Both the position numbers and the translations under genes were made by a program. A stretch of 64,000 bases of DNA, from the NCBI RefSeq assembly GCF_001899645.1, contig NZ_MKVV01000044.1:62258-126257 (forward strand), read 5' to 3'. A model generated the notes under the pieces. That model had not been told where the DNA came from, made no database searches, and saw nothing but the letters and a program-made list of their open reading frames with translations. Of this stretch, positions 1 through 9,150 are shown piece after piece (position 1 is the first letter of the stretch; every line of letters starts with the position of its first letter). The stretch comes from Pseudonocardia sp. 73-21 (GTDB taxonomy: Bacteria > Actinomycetota > Actinomycetes > Mycobacteriales > Pseudonocardiaceae).

Positions 1-334
1 GGTGGTAGGCCTCGAGCACCTCGGCCGGAATGCGGCCGCGGTCGGAGACCTTCATGCCACGCTTGCGGGCCCATTCCCGGATGGCCTGGTTCTGCTCACG
101 GTCGATCGTGGGACGACGGGCCGGAGCAGCCGATGCGGCGGGCCGACGGCCGCGGCCGCCACTGAGGCGACGGGCGGAGGCGATGAACTCCGCGAGGGCG
201 TCGCGCAGCTTACCGGCGTTATCCTCCGACAGGTCGATCTCGTAGGTCTTGCCGTCGATACCGAACTCGAGGGTCTCGTCGGCCTCGTTGCCGTCGAGGT
301 CGTCGACCAGTCGAATCTCCTGGATCTGCGCCAC
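1..334 (-). CDS. lsr2: Lsr2 nucleoid-associated protein (3' end cut by window edge)
   Basis: Lsr2 is an H-NS-like protein that bridges AT-rich DNA and silences foreign genes. The frame opens with a GTG giving [15 protein letters not shown] and contains the dimerisation region ([20 protein letters not shown]), a basic Gly/Arg linker, and the DNA-binding end with the AT-hook-like RGR in [11 protein letters not shown]. It runs off the left edge at EAYH, so only about 1-5 C-terminal residues should be missing compared with the usual ~112 aa. Its position next to lysS matches mycobacteria. As a silencer of horizontally acquired DNA it could act on the element at the right of this window; that is inference. 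Confidence 0.95.
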   Translation of the reverse strand, partial: MAQIQEIRLVDDLDGNEADETLEFGIDGKTYEIDLSEDNAGKLRDALAEFIASARRLSGGRGRRPAASAAPARRPTIDREQNQAIREWARKRGMKVSDRGRIPAEVLEAYH

Positions 335-394
335 CGTCGCAGCCCTCCGTCACTTCTCTCGCAGTAGTTGTGCGGCGACGCCGCATGGCCGCAC

Positions 395-422
395 GATATA
401 ACTATTACAGCGACACTGTCGA
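395..422 (-). promoter_or_regulatory. Candidate lsr2 promoter
   Basis: On the minus strand TCGACA (417-422) and TATATC (395-400) are separated by 16 bp and lie about 60 bp before the lsr2 start, in one of the few AT-rich patches of the region. The -35 overlaps a short palindrome CGACACTGTCG (411-421) that could be an operator. Assigned by eye only. Confidence 0.4.
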
Positions 423-451
423 GTCGATCGGGATGTGTCACCCCGGCGTAG

Positions 452-1954
452 CTACTCGGAACGTACCAGTGGGAACAGAATGGTGTCGCGGATTCCGAGA
501 CCGGTGAGTGTCATGAGCAGGCGGTCCACTCCCATGCCCATCCCACCGGTGGGCGGCATGCCGTACTCGAGGGCCCGGATGAAGTCGTCGTCGAGCTGCA
601 TCGCCTCGGGGTCGCCGGCCGCCGCCTTCAACGACTGCGCGGTGAGCCGCTCCCGCTGGACCACGGGATCCACCAGCTCGGAGTAGCCCGTGGCCAGCTC
701 CGTGCCGAACACGTAGAGGTCCCAGGCCTCGGCGAGCCGCGGGTCGTCGCGGTGCTGGCGGGTGAGCGGCCGCACCTCGACGGGATAGTCCCGGACGAAC
801 GTCGGAGCCACCAGAGTGTGCTCGACCAACTCCTCGAACAGTTCGAGGACGATCTCGCCCGCGGTCAGGCCGTCCTTGAGCTCGATGTCGTTCTTGACGG
901 CGATCTCGCGCAGATCGGCAATCGGTGTATCCGGCGTCACATCCGTTCCGATCGTGTCGGACAGGACACCGTGCAATGTCACCGAACGCCACTCCCCGCC
1001 GAGATCGTGTACCGATCCGTCGACATGGTGCACGGTGGTGGAACCGAACACCGCGCACGCCGCCGCCTGAATCATCGCGCGGGTGACGTCGGCGATGTCG
1101 TCGTAGGTGGCGTAGGTCTGGTAGGCCTCGATCATCGTGAACTCGGGCGAGTGGGTGGAGTCGATGCCCTCGTTCCGGAACACCCGGTTGATCTCGAAGA
1201 CCCGCTCGACTCCGCCGACCACCGCGCGCTTCAGGTAGAGCTCGAGCGCAATACGCAGGTACAACTCCTGATCCAGCGCATTCGCCCGGGTCACGAACGG
1301 GCGGGCGGTGGCCCCGCCGTGCAGCAACTGCAGGATCGGCGTCTCGATCTCGACGTAGTCGCGGCCGTGCAGGACATCACGCAGGGCCCGGAGCACCTGG
1401 GCCCGGCGGCGCACCATTTCGCGGGTCTGGGGGCGCACGATGAGGTCGACGTAGCGCTGGCGGACGCGCATCTCCTCGGACAGCTCGGTGTGGGTGTTGG
1501 GCAGCGGCCGGACCGCCTTCGACGCCATCTGCCACGCGTCGGCCATCACCGACAGCTCACCGCGGCGCGAGGTGATCACCTCGCCGTGCACGAACACCTG
1601 GTCGCCGAGGTCGACGGAGGCCTTCCAGCGGGCGAGCTCGTCCTCACCGACCAGGGCCAGGCTCAGCATCGCCTGCAGCTCGGTGCCGTCGCCCTCGCGC
1701 AGGGTGGCGAAGCACAGCTTGCCGGTGTTGCGCAGGAACATCACGCGCCCGGCGACCCCGACCAGCTCACCGGTGGCGACGTCCACGGCGAGGTCGGGAT
1801 GGGCCTCCCGCACCTCGCGGAGGGTGTGGGTGCGCTCGACCGACACCGGGTAGGGCTCGACGCCCGCGGCGAGCATGTCCGCGCGCTTGGCCAGGCGGAC
1901 CCGCATCTGCTCGGGAAGCTCGGACTCGGGCGGCTGCGGAGTTTCGGTGCTCAC
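452..1954 (-). CDS. lysS: Lysyl-tRNA synthetase, class II
   Basis: Charges tRNA-Lys with lysine in the cytoplasm. The 500 aa protein has the usual length. It carries an N-terminal OB-fold anticodon-binding domain (about residues 55-150, including [20 protein letters not shown]) and a class II catalytic core. Motif 2 is visible as [18 protein letters not shown] and motif 3 as [12 protein letters not shown] near the C-terminus. It starts at GTG ([12 protein letters not shown]). The gene lies downstream of the coaX-panD-panC cluster as in Mycobacterium tuberculosis, separated from coaX by a stretch of decayed sequence. Confidence 0.97.
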   Translation of the reverse strand: MSTETPQPPESELPEQMRVRLAKRADMLAAGVEPYPVSVERTHTLREVREAHPDLAVDVATGELVGVAGRVMFLRNTGKLCFATLREGDGTELQAMLSLALVGEDELARWKASVDLGDQVFVHGEVITSRRGELSVMADAWQMASKAVRPLPNTHTELSEEMRVRQRYVDLIVRPQTREMVRRRAQVLRALRDVLHGRDYVEIETPILQLLHGGATARPFVTRANALDQELYLRIALELYLKRAVVGGVERVFEINRVFRNEGIDSTHSPEFTMIEAYQTYATYDDIADVTRAMIQAAACAVFGSTTVHHVDGSVHDLGGEWRSVTLHGVLSDTIGTDVTPDTPIADLREIAVKNDIELKDGLTAGEIVLELFEELVEHTLVAPTFVRDYPVEVRPLTRQHRDDPRLAEAWDLYVFGTELATGYSELVDPVVQRERLTAQSLKAAAGDPEAMQLDDDFIRALEYGMPPTGGMGMGVDRLLMTLTGLGIRDTILFPLVRSE

Positions 1955-1977
1955 GCACAGAGGTTAGTAATGGCGTC

Positions 1978-2325
1978 GAAGCCATTCGTCGGCGGCCATA
2001 GGGTCGGGGTCGTGCTGATCGCCCGGATGTGCACGCAGTCCTGGGCGCTGGTCGCCGACCCCGCCGACCGCGACGCCGCGATCGGGGCCGTCCGCACCTA
2101 CCCGGTGACCCGCCCCGAGACGTCGTCGGGCGCGTTCGACCTGCCGCTCCGGATCGAGGTCCTCAGGGCCGTACGGTCGAGCCCGTGATCTGGTCGGCGA
2201 CCCGGCCGACCGCGACGCCGCACCCGGGCGCGATGCGCGACTACCTGGCCGCCCGGCCCGAGACCTCGGCCGGGGAGTTCGAGCTGCCGCTCGTCACCGA
2301 CGTGCTGCGCTCGTTGCGCAGGTAG
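1978..2325 (+). pseudogene. Two tandem decayed 3' gene fragments, possibly methyltransferase C-termini
   Basis: The lysS-coaX gap holds two similar plus-strand segments (about 2049-2174 and 2191-2322, offset about 142 bp). Both begin with DNA reading LVxDPADRDAA and continue as RPETSSGAFDLPLRIEVLR in copy 1 and RPETSAGEFELPLVTDVLR in copy 2. Copy 2 needs one frameshift to join its parts. Both stop after a short basic tail. The pattern (acidic/Arg start, VR..L..RPE, hydrophobic strand, basic end) resembles the C-terminus of actinobacterial class I SAM methyltransferases, but that family call is weak. No complete domain or plausible start is present, so these look like duplicated relics. The last 85 bp overlap the 3' end of coaX on the other strand. 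Confidence 0.5.
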
Positions 2326-3089
2326 ACCAGGCGCAGCCCGAGCAGCGTCAGGTCGGGCACGTACTCGGTGATCGTCTCCGACTCGCCCATCATCAGCGGG
2401 GCCAGCCCACCGGTGCCCAGCACCGTGACGGGCCCGGCCTTCGGCCCGAGCTCGCCGCGGATGCGGTTGACCAGGCCGTCCACCTGCCCGGCGAAGCCGT
2501 AGAGCACGCCGGCCTGCAGGCACTCGACGGTGTTCTTCCCGATCACCGACCGCGGCCGCACGAGCTCGACGCTGCGCAGCGCGGCCGCCCGGGTGGCCAG
2601 CGCGTCCATGGAGATCTCGATGCCGGGCGCGAGCGCCCCGCCGAGGAACTCACCCTTGGCCGAGACCACGTCGATGTTGGTGGAGGTTCCGAAGTCGACG
2701 ACGATGCAGGCCGTGTCGAACAGCCGGTGCGCGGCGAGCGTGTTGACCACGCGGTCGGCGCCGACCTCACGGGGGTTGTCCACGAGCAGCGGCACACCCG
2801 TGCGCACCCCCGGGCCGACGATCACGTTCGGGTCGCCGCGGCGCTCGATGAGCAGCTTCAGCTCGCGCAGCAGGCTCGGCACCGTCGAGAGCGCGGCCAC
2901 GCCCGTGACCTTGTCGGCGTAACGGCCCAGCAGCCCCCCGAACGCCACCTCCAGCTCGTCGGCGGTGATGCGCCGGTCGGTGCGCATCCGCCAGTCCCGG
3001 ACCAGCGGCGGGTGGGGGTCGTCGGGCGCGGTCTCCTCGTAGAGGCCCAGCGCGATCTGGGTGTTGCCGACGTCGACGCAGAGCAGCAC
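2241..3089 (-). CDS. coaX: Type III pantothenate kinase
   Basis: Phosphorylates pantothenate, the first committed step of CoA synthesis. The 282 aa protein starts at GTG with the ASKHA phosphate-binding motif LLCVDVGNTQIALGLYE. It also carries GVDNPREVGADR-type substrate residues (DNPREVGADRVVN), VVDFGTSTN (second phosphate loop) and GGALAPGIEIS. Its start overlaps the panD stop by one base (TAGTG), so the two are probably translationally coupled. The last ~25 residues (after LVYLRN) are rich in Ser and Arg and are encoded antisense to a decayed gene fragment, so the tail may be a recent read-through extension. Confidence 0.95.
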   Translation of the reverse strand: MLLCVDVGNTQIALGLYEETAPDDPHPPLVRDWRMRTDRRITADELEVAFGGLLGRYADKVTGVAALSTVPSLLRELKLLIERRGDPNVIVGPGVRTGVPLLVDNPREVGADRVVNTLAAHRLFDTACIVVDFGTSTNIDVVSAKGEFLGGALAPGIEISMDALATRAAALRSVELVRPRSVIGKNTVECLQAGVLYGFAGQVDGLVNRIRGELGPKAGPVTVLGTGGLAPLMMGESETITEYVPDLTLLGLRLVYLRNERSTSVTSGSSNSPAEVSGRAAR

Positions 3090-3496
3090 TAGGCCGCACC
3101 GGACAGGAGCCCGGAGCCCTCGGGGGCGTGGGCCGGGTCCGACCCCAGCTCGACCACGCGGTTCCGGTCGTCGACGAACACGACGTGCGGCGCGTAGGAG
3201 GCGAGCTCGGCCTCGTCGAGCTGGCCGTAGGCGATGAGGATGACCAGGTCACCGGGGTGCACGAGGTGCGCGGCTGCCCCGTTGATGCCGATGACGCCGC
3301 TGCCGCGGGCCCCGGGGATCACGTAGGTCTCCAGGCGGGCGCCGTTGGTGATGTCGACGATGGCCACCTGCTCGCCCTCCAGCAGGTCGGCGGCGTCCAT
3401 CAGGTCGCGGTCGACGGTGACGGAGCCGACGTAGTTCAGGTCGGCCTGCGTCACGGTCGCGCGGTGGATCTTGGACGTCATCATGGTGCGCAGCAT
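3089..3496 (-). CDS. panD: Aspartate 1-decarboxylase proenzyme
   Basis: Converts aspartate to beta-alanine for pantothenate synthesis. It is a pyruvoyl enzyme that cleaves itself between Gly24 and Ser25. The site is visible as YVGSVTVD, with the cut placing Ser25 at the start of the alpha chain. It starts [20 protein letters not shown], almost identical to the family consensus, and is 135 aa, the usual length. It sits between panC and coaX, with 11 bp to panC and a one-base overlap with coaX. Confidence 0.97.
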   Translation of the reverse strand: MLRTMMTSKIHRATVTQADLNYVGSVTVDRDLMDAADLLEGEQVAIVDITNGARLETYVIPGARGSGVIGINGAAAHLVHPGDLVILIAYGQLDEAELASYAPHVVFVDDRNRVVELGSDPAHAPEGSGLLSGAA

Positions 3497-3507
3497 CGTT
3501 GCTCCTG

Positions 3508-4398
3508 TCAGAACCGGACGGCGACGTTGTCGATCAGGCGGGTGGTGCCGAGCCGGGCCGCGACGAGCAGCCGCGCCGGGCCCTCGGCCGGCACCGGCCC
3601 CAGGTCGGGATCGCGCAGCTCCAGGTACTCGACGTCGATCGTGGGCTCCTGCGCGAGGACGTCGCGGGCCGCGGCGAGCACCGCCTGCGGCCCGCGCACC
3701 GACACCGACGCCCCGGCGGCCAGAGCCCGCTGCAGCGTGGCGGCCCGCACCCGGTCCTCGGGTGAGAGGTAGACGTTGCGCGACGACAGCGCCAGCCCGT
3801 CGGCCTCCCGGACGGTGGGCACGCCGACCACGTGCACGGGGAAGTCCAGGTCCCGCGCCATCTTCTTGACGAGGATGAGCTGCTGGTAGTCCTTCTCGCC
3901 GAAGAACGCGACGTCGGGCCCGATGATGTGGAACAGCTTCGCCACCACCGTCAGCACACCGGCGAAGTGGCCGGGCCGGACCGTTCCCTCGAGCTGGTCG
4001 GCGAGGCGTCCGGGCACGATCGTGGTGCCTGAATCGGCTCCGGCGCCGTCGGGGTACATGTCTTCGACCTGCGGGGTGAACACCAGCTCCACGCCCTCCT
4101 CGCGGCAGGCCTCGAGATCGGCCTCCAGCGGGCGGGGATAGCGGGAGAGGTCCTCGCTCGGCCCGAACTGCAGCGGGTTCACGAAGATCGATACCGCGAT
4201 CACGGTGGAGCCCGGCGTCATCCGGGCGTGCCGGATCAGCTCGCGGTGTCCCTCGTGCAGCGCGCCCATCGTCGGGATGAGCAGCACGCGCCGCCCCGCG
4301 GCCCGCAGCGCCCGGGTGACCGGAGCGATGGCGGCGGGCGAGGAATGCACCTTGAGCGCCCCGGTGGCGAATCCCCCGCGGGTCCGGGAGGCGGTCAC
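3508..4398 (-). CDS. panC: Pantothenate synthetase (pantoate-beta-alanine ligase)
   Basis: Joins pantoate and beta-alanine using ATP. The nucleotidyltransferase fold is recognisable from [14 protein letters not shown] (HIGH-type motif), [38 protein letters not shown] and [13 protein letters not shown] (KMSKS-type). The GTG at 4398 gives 296 aa. The frame stays open upstream, but that part is not PanC-like. The GTG overlaps the stop of a 12-codon leader ORF (GTGA) and has only a weak ribosome site of its own, which suggests coupled translation. Confidence 0.95.
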   Translation of the reverse strand: MTASRTRGGFATGALKVHSSPAAIAPVTRALRAAGRRVLLIPTMGALHEGHRELIRHARMTPGSTVIAVSIFVNPLQFGPSEDLSRYPRPLEADLEACREEGVELVFTPQVEDMYPDGAGADSGTTIVPGRLADQLEGTVRPGHFAGVLTVVAKLFHIIGPDVAFFGEKDYQQLILVKKMARDLDFPVHVVGVPTVREADGLALSSRNVYLSPEDRVRAATLQRALAAGASVSVRGPQAVLAAARDVLAQEPTIDVEYLELRDPDLGPVPAEGPARLLVAARLGTTRLIDNVAVRF

Positions 4399-4433
4399 GA
4401 GACACCCCGACGGACGACGTCGGTGGGGATCAT
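4395..4433 (-). other. 12-residue leader ORF between the DUF2520 gene and panC
   Basis: ATG at 4433 follows a strong GGAGG and encodes [12 protein letters not shown] before a TGA at 4397-4395. The ATG overlaps the DUF2520 stop (ATGA), and the TGA overlaps the panC GTG (GTGA). This makes an uninterrupted chain of stop-start overlaps that would deliver ribosomes to the poorly sited panC start. It could also mark a small frameshift or assembly error that hides a longer panC N-terminus. No function for the peptide itself is proposed. Confidence 0.4.
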
Positions 4434-5320
4434 ATTTCCTCCAGGAGTGCGCGCACATCTTTGTGGCCTTGTTCGGGCAACAGGCCCGCCGCCGCCGCCC
4501 GGTCCGCGGTGCGGGCGGCCAGCACGCGGTAGGTGTGCCCCAGGTCGGGGTCGACCGCGTCCAGCTCGCGCAGGTGCGTGCGGACCGTGCCGACGTCACC
4601 GCGGGCGACGGGGCCGGTGAGGGCGCGGTCGCCGTGGCGCAGGGCGTTGTCCAGCGCCGCCGACAGCAGGGGCGCGACGAGCTGTTCGGCCGGGCTGATC
4701 CCGGCCCGTTCCAGGGTGTCGACGCAGTCGCGCACGAGCGTGACCAGGTGGTTCGCCCCGTGGGCGAGCGCCGCGTGGTAGAGCGGGCGGACCGCCTCGG
4801 GCACCCGGACGGGATCGGATCCCATCTCGACGACGAGCGCCTCGCCGACGCTCCAGGCGGCCTCGTCGCCCTCCGCGGCGGTGACGCCGACCGAGGCCCC
4901 GGCCAGCCGGGCGACGTCCTCGATCCGCCCGGTGAACGTCATCACCGGGTGCAGGGCCAGGGGCAGCACGCCGAGCCCGGTGGCGGGGGCGAGGACGGCG
5001 ACGCCGTGGGCGCCGGAGGTGTGCACGACGATCTGGCCCGGGCGGAAGCTGCCGGCGGCGGCGAGTCCGCGTACGAGGCCGGGCAGCACGTCGTCGGGGA
5101 CGGCGAGCAGGGCGAGGTCCGCGCCGGCCACGACCTCGTCGGGCGGCAGCAGCGGCACGTCCGGGAGGAGGGCGGCGGCGCGCTTGAGGGACTCGCGGGA
5201 GACGCCCGATGTGGCGACGACGTGGTGGCCGGCCGCGGCCCACGACGCGCCGACGACGGCCCCGACCCGCCCCGCGGACACCACGCCCACGGCGAGCCGG
5301 GCAGGCCTGGCGGCGTTCAT
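4430..5320 (-). CDS. Rossmann-like DUF2520 protein
   Basis: The 296 aa protein has an N-terminal NAD(P)-binding Rossmann domain (LAVGVVSAGRVGAVVGASWAA, then LALLAVPDDVLPGLV) and a C-terminal helical DUF2520 dimerisation domain (HHxxxH-like ALHPVMTF, then LYHAALAHGANHLVTLV). The fold resembles ketopantoate reductase and pyrroline-5-carboxylate reductase. The adjacent panC suggests a pantoate-related reduction, but the reaction is not established. The start at MNAARPARLAVG has GGAGG four bases upstream and overlaps the end of another tiny ORF. Orthologous to the gene beside panC in mycobacteria. Confidence 0.88.
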   Translation of the reverse strand: MNAARPARLAVGVVSAGRVGAVVGASWAAAGHHVVATSGVSRESLKRAAALLPDVPLLPPDEVVAGADLALLAVPDDVLPGLVRGLAAAGSFRPGQIVVHTSGAHGVAVLAPATGLGVLPLALHPVMTFTGRIEDVARLAGASVGVTAAEGDEAAWSVGEALVVEMGSDPVRVPEAVRPLYHAALAHGANHLVTLVRDCVDTLERAGISPAEQLVAPLLSAALDNALRHGDRALTGPVARGDVGTVRTHLRELDAVDPDLGHTYRVLAARTADRAAAAGLLPEQGHKDVRALLEEI

Positions 5321-5358
5321 GCCGCCTCCGCGGGACCGAACACGTCGGCGGTACTCAT
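5317..5358 (-). other. 13-residue leader ORF before the DUF2520 gene
   Basis: ATG at 5358 follows GAGGAGA and encodes MSTADVFGPAEAA. It ends in a TGA that overlaps the DUF2520 start (ATGA). The arrangement mirrors the leader before panC. It may couple translation, or it may be the true N-terminus of the next protein separated by a one-base indel. Confidence 0.35.
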
Positions 5359-5476
5359 GCGATCTCCTCGCTCGTTCCAGTCCTGCCGGGCAGGTACCGG
5401 ACGATGGCCACCCTCGTCGGTGACCCGCACAGGCTAGGTCCACGCCCGCCGCGACCGCGACCACGCGTGACACGGT

Positions 5477-6787
5477 TCACCGTGGTGGGGGCCAGCTCTG
5501 CGGCGGCTGGTCGCGACCCGGGGCCTGCATCGGGCGCGGCGGCGGCCCGGCCGGCGGCGGCGTCCATCCGCCGGGGGTCGGTCCGTGGTGGCGCAGCGCC
5601 ACCGTCAGCGCCTCGGGGTGGCCGACGGCCTTGTGGCGGGCGCGGACCAGCTCGTCGAGGGCTTCCTTGCGCCAGATCAGCCCGGTGTCGCCGACGGCGC
5701 CGCGCGCCATCCGCGACTGCAGGAACGCCAGCTCCGTGACGGCGGCCTGGTAGTCGGTGACGGCCTTGGCCACCTGCGGGCCCGACCGGCGCCGCACCGC
5801 CGTCCGCCAGCCGCGCCGCCCGGCCAGGCTGGAGAGCAGCGTGATCTCGCTCGGGGCGATCCAGCCGGCCTGCGCGAAGCCGGGCAGCTGGTCGGCGATC
5901 ACCCGCTGCTCGCGTCGGCGCTGGTAGAGCACGAGCGCCACCATGCCGGCGAACACCGGGACCATGACGAACCCGTAGATCCCCTGGAAACCGGTTCCGC
6001 CGAACAGCGACGCCGAGGAGTTCCACAGCGCGTGCAGCAGCACGGCCCCGGCGTAGCCGATCAGCACCGCCACCACCCGGACCCCGACGTTGCGGTTGTT
6101 GGCCGCGATGCCCGCCCCGATGCCCGTCATGGCCGTGAACAGCGGATGCGCGAACGGCGAGAGCAGCCCGCGCAGCACCAGGACCGCCAGCACACCGCTG
6201 CTCGCGCCGTTGCCGGCGTCGTCGACGAAGGCGCTGCCGAAGTAGAGGATGTTCTCGGTGAAGGCGAACCCCGCTGCCACGAGCCCGGCGTAGACGATGC
6301 CGTCGATGATGCCGTCGAACTCGCGGCGCCGGAAGATCAGGATGAGCACGAGGAACGCGCCCTTGAGCCCCTCCTCGACGAGCGGCGCGATCACGACCGA
6401 ACCGACGAGGTCGCCGCTGCCGCGGCCGAGCAGCTGGTCCACCACGAGCGACGCGCTGGAGTTGATCAGCAGCGCCGACAGCGCGGCGAAACCGGCGCCC
6501 CAGAGGAACGCTAACAGCAGCAGCCGTGGCGGCTCGGGCTCCCACCGGTCGATCCAGAGGAACGTGGCCACGACGGGCCCGACGGGCAGCAGCGCGCACA
6601 GTGCGCCGACCAGCACCCCGCCGAACCCGATGCTGCTGCCCAGCAACCCGATCGCGACCAGCGCGCACATCCCGAGGAGCACGAGCCCGATGACGGGCAG
6701 GAGCACCCCGCGGCGCTGCCGCTTCTGCGTCGGCAGGAGCATCATGGTCCTGCTCCCCGGTCCCCACCCACCCGTGAGCTGCGCCAT
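5477..6787 (-). CDS. PrsW-family intramembrane metalloprotease
   Basis: A 436 aa integral membrane protein with about eight or nine hydrophobic segments. The PrsW/CAAX-type catalytic motifs are all visible: EEGLKGAF, the glutamate of GFAFTENILYF, AHPLFTAMTG and HALWNSS. These supply the Glu and His ligands of the active-site metal. PrsW in Bacillus cleaves an anti-sigma factor, but the substrate here is unknown. The C-terminal ~150 residues are cytosolic, ending in a Pro-rich tail. The start MAQLTGGWGPG was chosen; an alternative ATG lies 13 codons later (MMLLPTQKRQ). Confidence 0.85.
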   Translation of the reverse strand: MAQLTGGWGPGSRTMMLLPTQKRQRRGVLLPVIGLVLLGMCALVAIGLLGSSIGFGGVLVGALCALLPVGPVVATFLWIDRWEPEPPRLLLLAFLWGAGFAALSALLINSSASLVVDQLLGRGSGDLVGSVVIAPLVEEGLKGAFLVLILIFRRREFDGIIDGIVYAGLVAAGFAFTENILYFGSAFVDDAGNGASSGVLAVLVLRGLLSPFAHPLFTAMTGIGAGIAANNRNVGVRVVAVLIGYAGAVLLHALWNSSASLFGGTGFQGIYGFVMVPVFAGMVALVLYQRRREQRVIADQLPGFAQAGWIAPSEITLLSSLAGRRGWRTAVRRRSGPQVAKAVTDYQAAVTELAFLQSRMARGAVGDTGLIWRKEALDELVRARHKAVGHPEALTVALRHHGPTPGGWTPPPAGPPPRPMQAPGRDQPPQSWPPPR

Positions 6788-6798
6788 GGGCAGTGAGC

Positions 6799-7254
6799 CT
6801 AAGGGTGGCGGGGATCCCCGTCGTCCGGGGCACGGCAGCAGTGCTCCAGCCACAACGCACCGCCGACCAGCGCGAGCGCGCACACGAGGCCGACCGCACC
6901 GGACGCGGTGTCGCTCGCCGCGGCCGAGACGGTGGACGCGCGGGGCAGCACGTAGGCCAGCAGCCCCGCCCACGCGCCCGCGACGACCGCACCGCCGAGC
7001 GACGAGGCCTTCGCCAGCACGACGGCCCGGGCGGCCACCAGCGGCTCGACGGGGCGGGTGCCGGGCTTGCGCCGGATGCGTGCCCGCAGCAGGTTGCCAC
7101 CGACCAGCTCGGCCACCCCGAGCACGCCCAGCGTCACGCCGGCGAGCAGCGGGAACCCGGGCAGCGACTCGTAGGACAGCCGCACCGCCAGGTTGGCCAG
7201 CACCGCGACGACCAGAGCGACGACGAGCAGGTCGCGAGGCCTGGTGGCGGTCAT
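6799..7254 (-). CDS. DUF3180 membrane protein
   Basis: A 151 aa protein starting MTATRPRDLLVVALVVAVL with four hydrophobic segments arranged as two pairs. The layout and position next to folK match the DUF3180 family, found at the same place in mycobacteria. No catalytic motif is visible and the function is unknown. It lies 37 bp downstream of folK on the same strand and is probably co-transcribed with the folate genes. Confidence 0.75.
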   Translation of the reverse strand: MTATRPRDLLVVALVVAVLANLAVRLSYESLPGFPLLAGVTLGVLGVAELVGGNLLRARIRRKPGTRPVEPLVAARAVVLAKASSLGGAVVAGAWAGLLAYVLPRASTVSAAASDTASGAVGLVCALALVGGALWLEHCCRAPDDGDPRHP

Positions 7255-7291
7255 GCCGGGTTCTCCTCGACCGGTGCTGCGGCCGGCCCGA

Positions 7292-7786
7292 TCACCACAG
7301 CCCCAGGTCGTCGCGGCGCCGCATCCCGTCCTGCGCGTCGGGGCCCAGCGCGGCCAGCAGGGCGGCCACCGGCCCGTGGCCGGGCAGGACCGCGTCGGGG
7401 TCGACGTCGAGCCAGGGGCGCAGCACGGTGGCCCGCTCGACGGTGCCGGGATGCGGGAGCAGCAGGTCGGGGTGCTCGCTGCGGACCCCGTCGACACAGA
7501 CCACGTCGACGTCGAGGGTGCGGGGGCCCCAGCGCACCTCGCGCACCCGGCCCGACGCGTCCTCGAGGGCCTGGCCGCGGTGCAGCCAGCCCCACTCGTC
7601 GGTGCCGGGATCCTCCACGATCAGCACGGCGTTGAGGAAGTCGGCCTGCTCGACCCCGCCCCACGGCGCCGTCTCGTAGACCGGCGACGCGGCGACGAGG
7701 ACGTCGGCGAACCCGGCGACGGCCCCGCGGAGGTGGCCGATCCGGTCGCCGAGGTTGGAGCCGAGCGACAGCACCGCCCGGGTCAT
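7292..7786 (-). CDS. folK: 6-hydroxymethyl-dihydropterin pyrophosphokinase
   Basis: Transfers pyrophosphate from ATP to 6-hydroxymethyl-7,8-dihydropterin in folate synthesis. The 164 aa protein starts TRAVLSLGSNLGDRIGHLR, the family's N-terminal signature, and carries GVEQADFLNAVLIV and WGPRTLDVDVVCVDG (the RxLDxDxL metal and pterin-binding motif), plus LLLPHPGTVERATVLRPW. It is part of the folE-folP-folB-folK cluster and lies 64 bp from folB. Confidence 0.96.
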   Translation of the reverse strand: MTRAVLSLGSNLGDRIGHLRGAVAGFADVLVAASPVYETAPWGGVEQADFLNAVLIVEDPGTDEWGWLHRGQALEDASGRVREVRWGPRTLDVDVVCVDGVRSEHPDLLLPHPGTVERATVLRPWLDVDPDAVLPGHGPVAALLAALGPDAQDGMRRRDDLGLW

Positions 7787-7850
7787 GCGACTCGGCCTCC
7801 GGAAAGCGCCGACTCGCGCATCCGAAACTGCCGACTCGCGGGGGTGGGGG

Positions 7851-8246
7851 TCATGCCGGCACGATCCTTCCCCGTTCGTCGGCGCCCTTCCGGGAGCGGC
7901 GGGCCACCACGGCGACGTCGCGGAACTCCAGCGGGATCGGAGCGTGGGGCTTGTGCAGAACCACCTCGACGGCCTGGACGCGGGCGTCGGTCATGACGTC
8001 CTCGGCCACCAGCGCGGCGACCGTCTCGATGAGGTCGTAGGGCTTCCCTCCGACGATCCCGGCGACGTTCTGCGCCAGCTCGCCGTAGTGCAGGGTGTCG
8101 GCCAGGTCGTCCGACGCGGCGGCGGGAGCCAGGTCCATCCAGACCGTCACGTCGACGACGAAGTCCTGGCCGTCGCGGCGCTCGTGCTCGAACACGCCGT
8201 GGTGGCCCCGGACCTTGAGGCCGCGGAGCTCGATCCTGTCCGTCAT
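7851..8246 (-). CDS. folB: Dihydroneopterin aldolase
   Basis: Splits dihydroneopterin to 6-hydroxymethyl-dihydropterin and glycolaldehyde. The 131 aa protein carries the family motifs [17 protein letters not shown] (N-terminal beta strand and active-site loop), [22 protein letters not shown] (with the conserved Glu) and [11 protein letters not shown] with the conserved Lys. The ATG at 8246 lies 10 bp after the folP stop, within the same operon. Confidence 0.96.
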   Translation of the reverse strand: MTDRIELRGLKVRGHHGVFEHERRDGQDFVVDVTVWMDLAPAAASDDLADTLHYGELAQNVAGIVGGKPYDLIETVAALVAEDVMTDARVQAVEVVLHKPHAPIPLEFRDVAVVARRSRKGADERGRIVPA

Positions 8247-8256
8247 TGCGCCGTCC

Positions 8257-9150
8257 TCACTGCGGGTCCCCCAGCCACGGCCCGGCCACCCGGGCCTTCG
8301 ACGCCCCCAGCTGCAGACCCGTGGCCACCGCCACCGCGTCCATGGAGGTCGGCACGTCGTGCACCCGCACCCCCCACGCGCCGGCGTGGGCGACCATCGC
8401 GGTGATCGCCGCGGTGGCGATGTCACGGTCGCGGGCGGGGCGGACCGTGCCGTCGGCGTCGGCGAGCAGGGCCCCGAGGAACCGCTTACGCGACGCCCCG
8501 ACCAGCACCGGGAAGCCCAGCGCGATGAGCACGTCGAGGCGGCGCAGCAGCGCCCAGTTGTGGGAGGCGGTCTTGGCGAACCCGAGCCCGGGGTCCAGCA
8601 CGAGCAGCGATGGGTCGACCCCGGCCATGACGGCCGCGTCGACCCGGGCCACGAGCTCCGCCCGGACCTCACCGATGACGTCCTCGTAGCCCGCGTTCTC
8701 GCTCATGTGCGCGCTCGGGCCGCGCCAGTGCATGAGGATCCAGGGCACCCGCGCCGAGGCCACGACGGCGGCCATCGACGGGTCGGCCAGCCCGCCGGAC
8801 ACGTCGTTGACGACGCACGCCCCGGCCCCGATCGCCGCCTCGGCGACGGCGGCGCGGGTGGTGTCGACGCTGACGCGGACACCGGCCGCCACCAGGTCGT
8901 GCACCACCGGCACCACGCGCGCCCGCTCGACGTCGGCGTCCACGCGTTCGGCACCGGGCCGGGTGGACTCGCCGCCGACGTCGACCAGGTCGGCGCCGGC
9001 CTCGTGCATGGCCACGCCGTGGGCCACCGCGTCGTCGCGGTCGAGGAAGCGCCCGCCGTCGGAGAACGAGTCGGGCGTGACGTTGAGGATGCCCATGACG
9101 GCGCACCGCCCCAGGTGCAGCAGGGGGGACGTGGGACCCACGGTCGTCAC
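8257..9150 (-). CDS. folP: Dihydropteroate synthase
   Basis: Condenses hydroxymethyl-dihydropterin pyrophosphate with p-aminobenzoate; target of sulfonamides. The 297 aa TIM-barrel protein has the pterin motif [51 protein letters not shown] and GASRKRFLG. The GTG at 9150 overlaps the folE stop (GTGA), indicating coupled translation. Confidence 0.96.
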   Translation of the reverse strand: MTTVGPTSPLLHLGRCAVMGILNVTPDSFSDGGRFLDRDDAVAHGVAMHEAGADLVDVGGESTRPGAERVDADVERARVVPVVHDLVAAGVRVSVDTTRAAVAEAAIGAGACVVNDVSGGLADPSMAAVVASARVPWILMHWRGPSAHMSENAGYEDVIGEVRAELVARVDAAVMAGVDPSLLVLDPGLGFAKTASHNWALLRRLDVLIALGFPVLVGASRKRFLGALLADADGTVRPARDRDIATAAITAMVAHAGAWGVRVHDVPTSMDAVAVATGLQLGASKARVAGPWLGDPQ

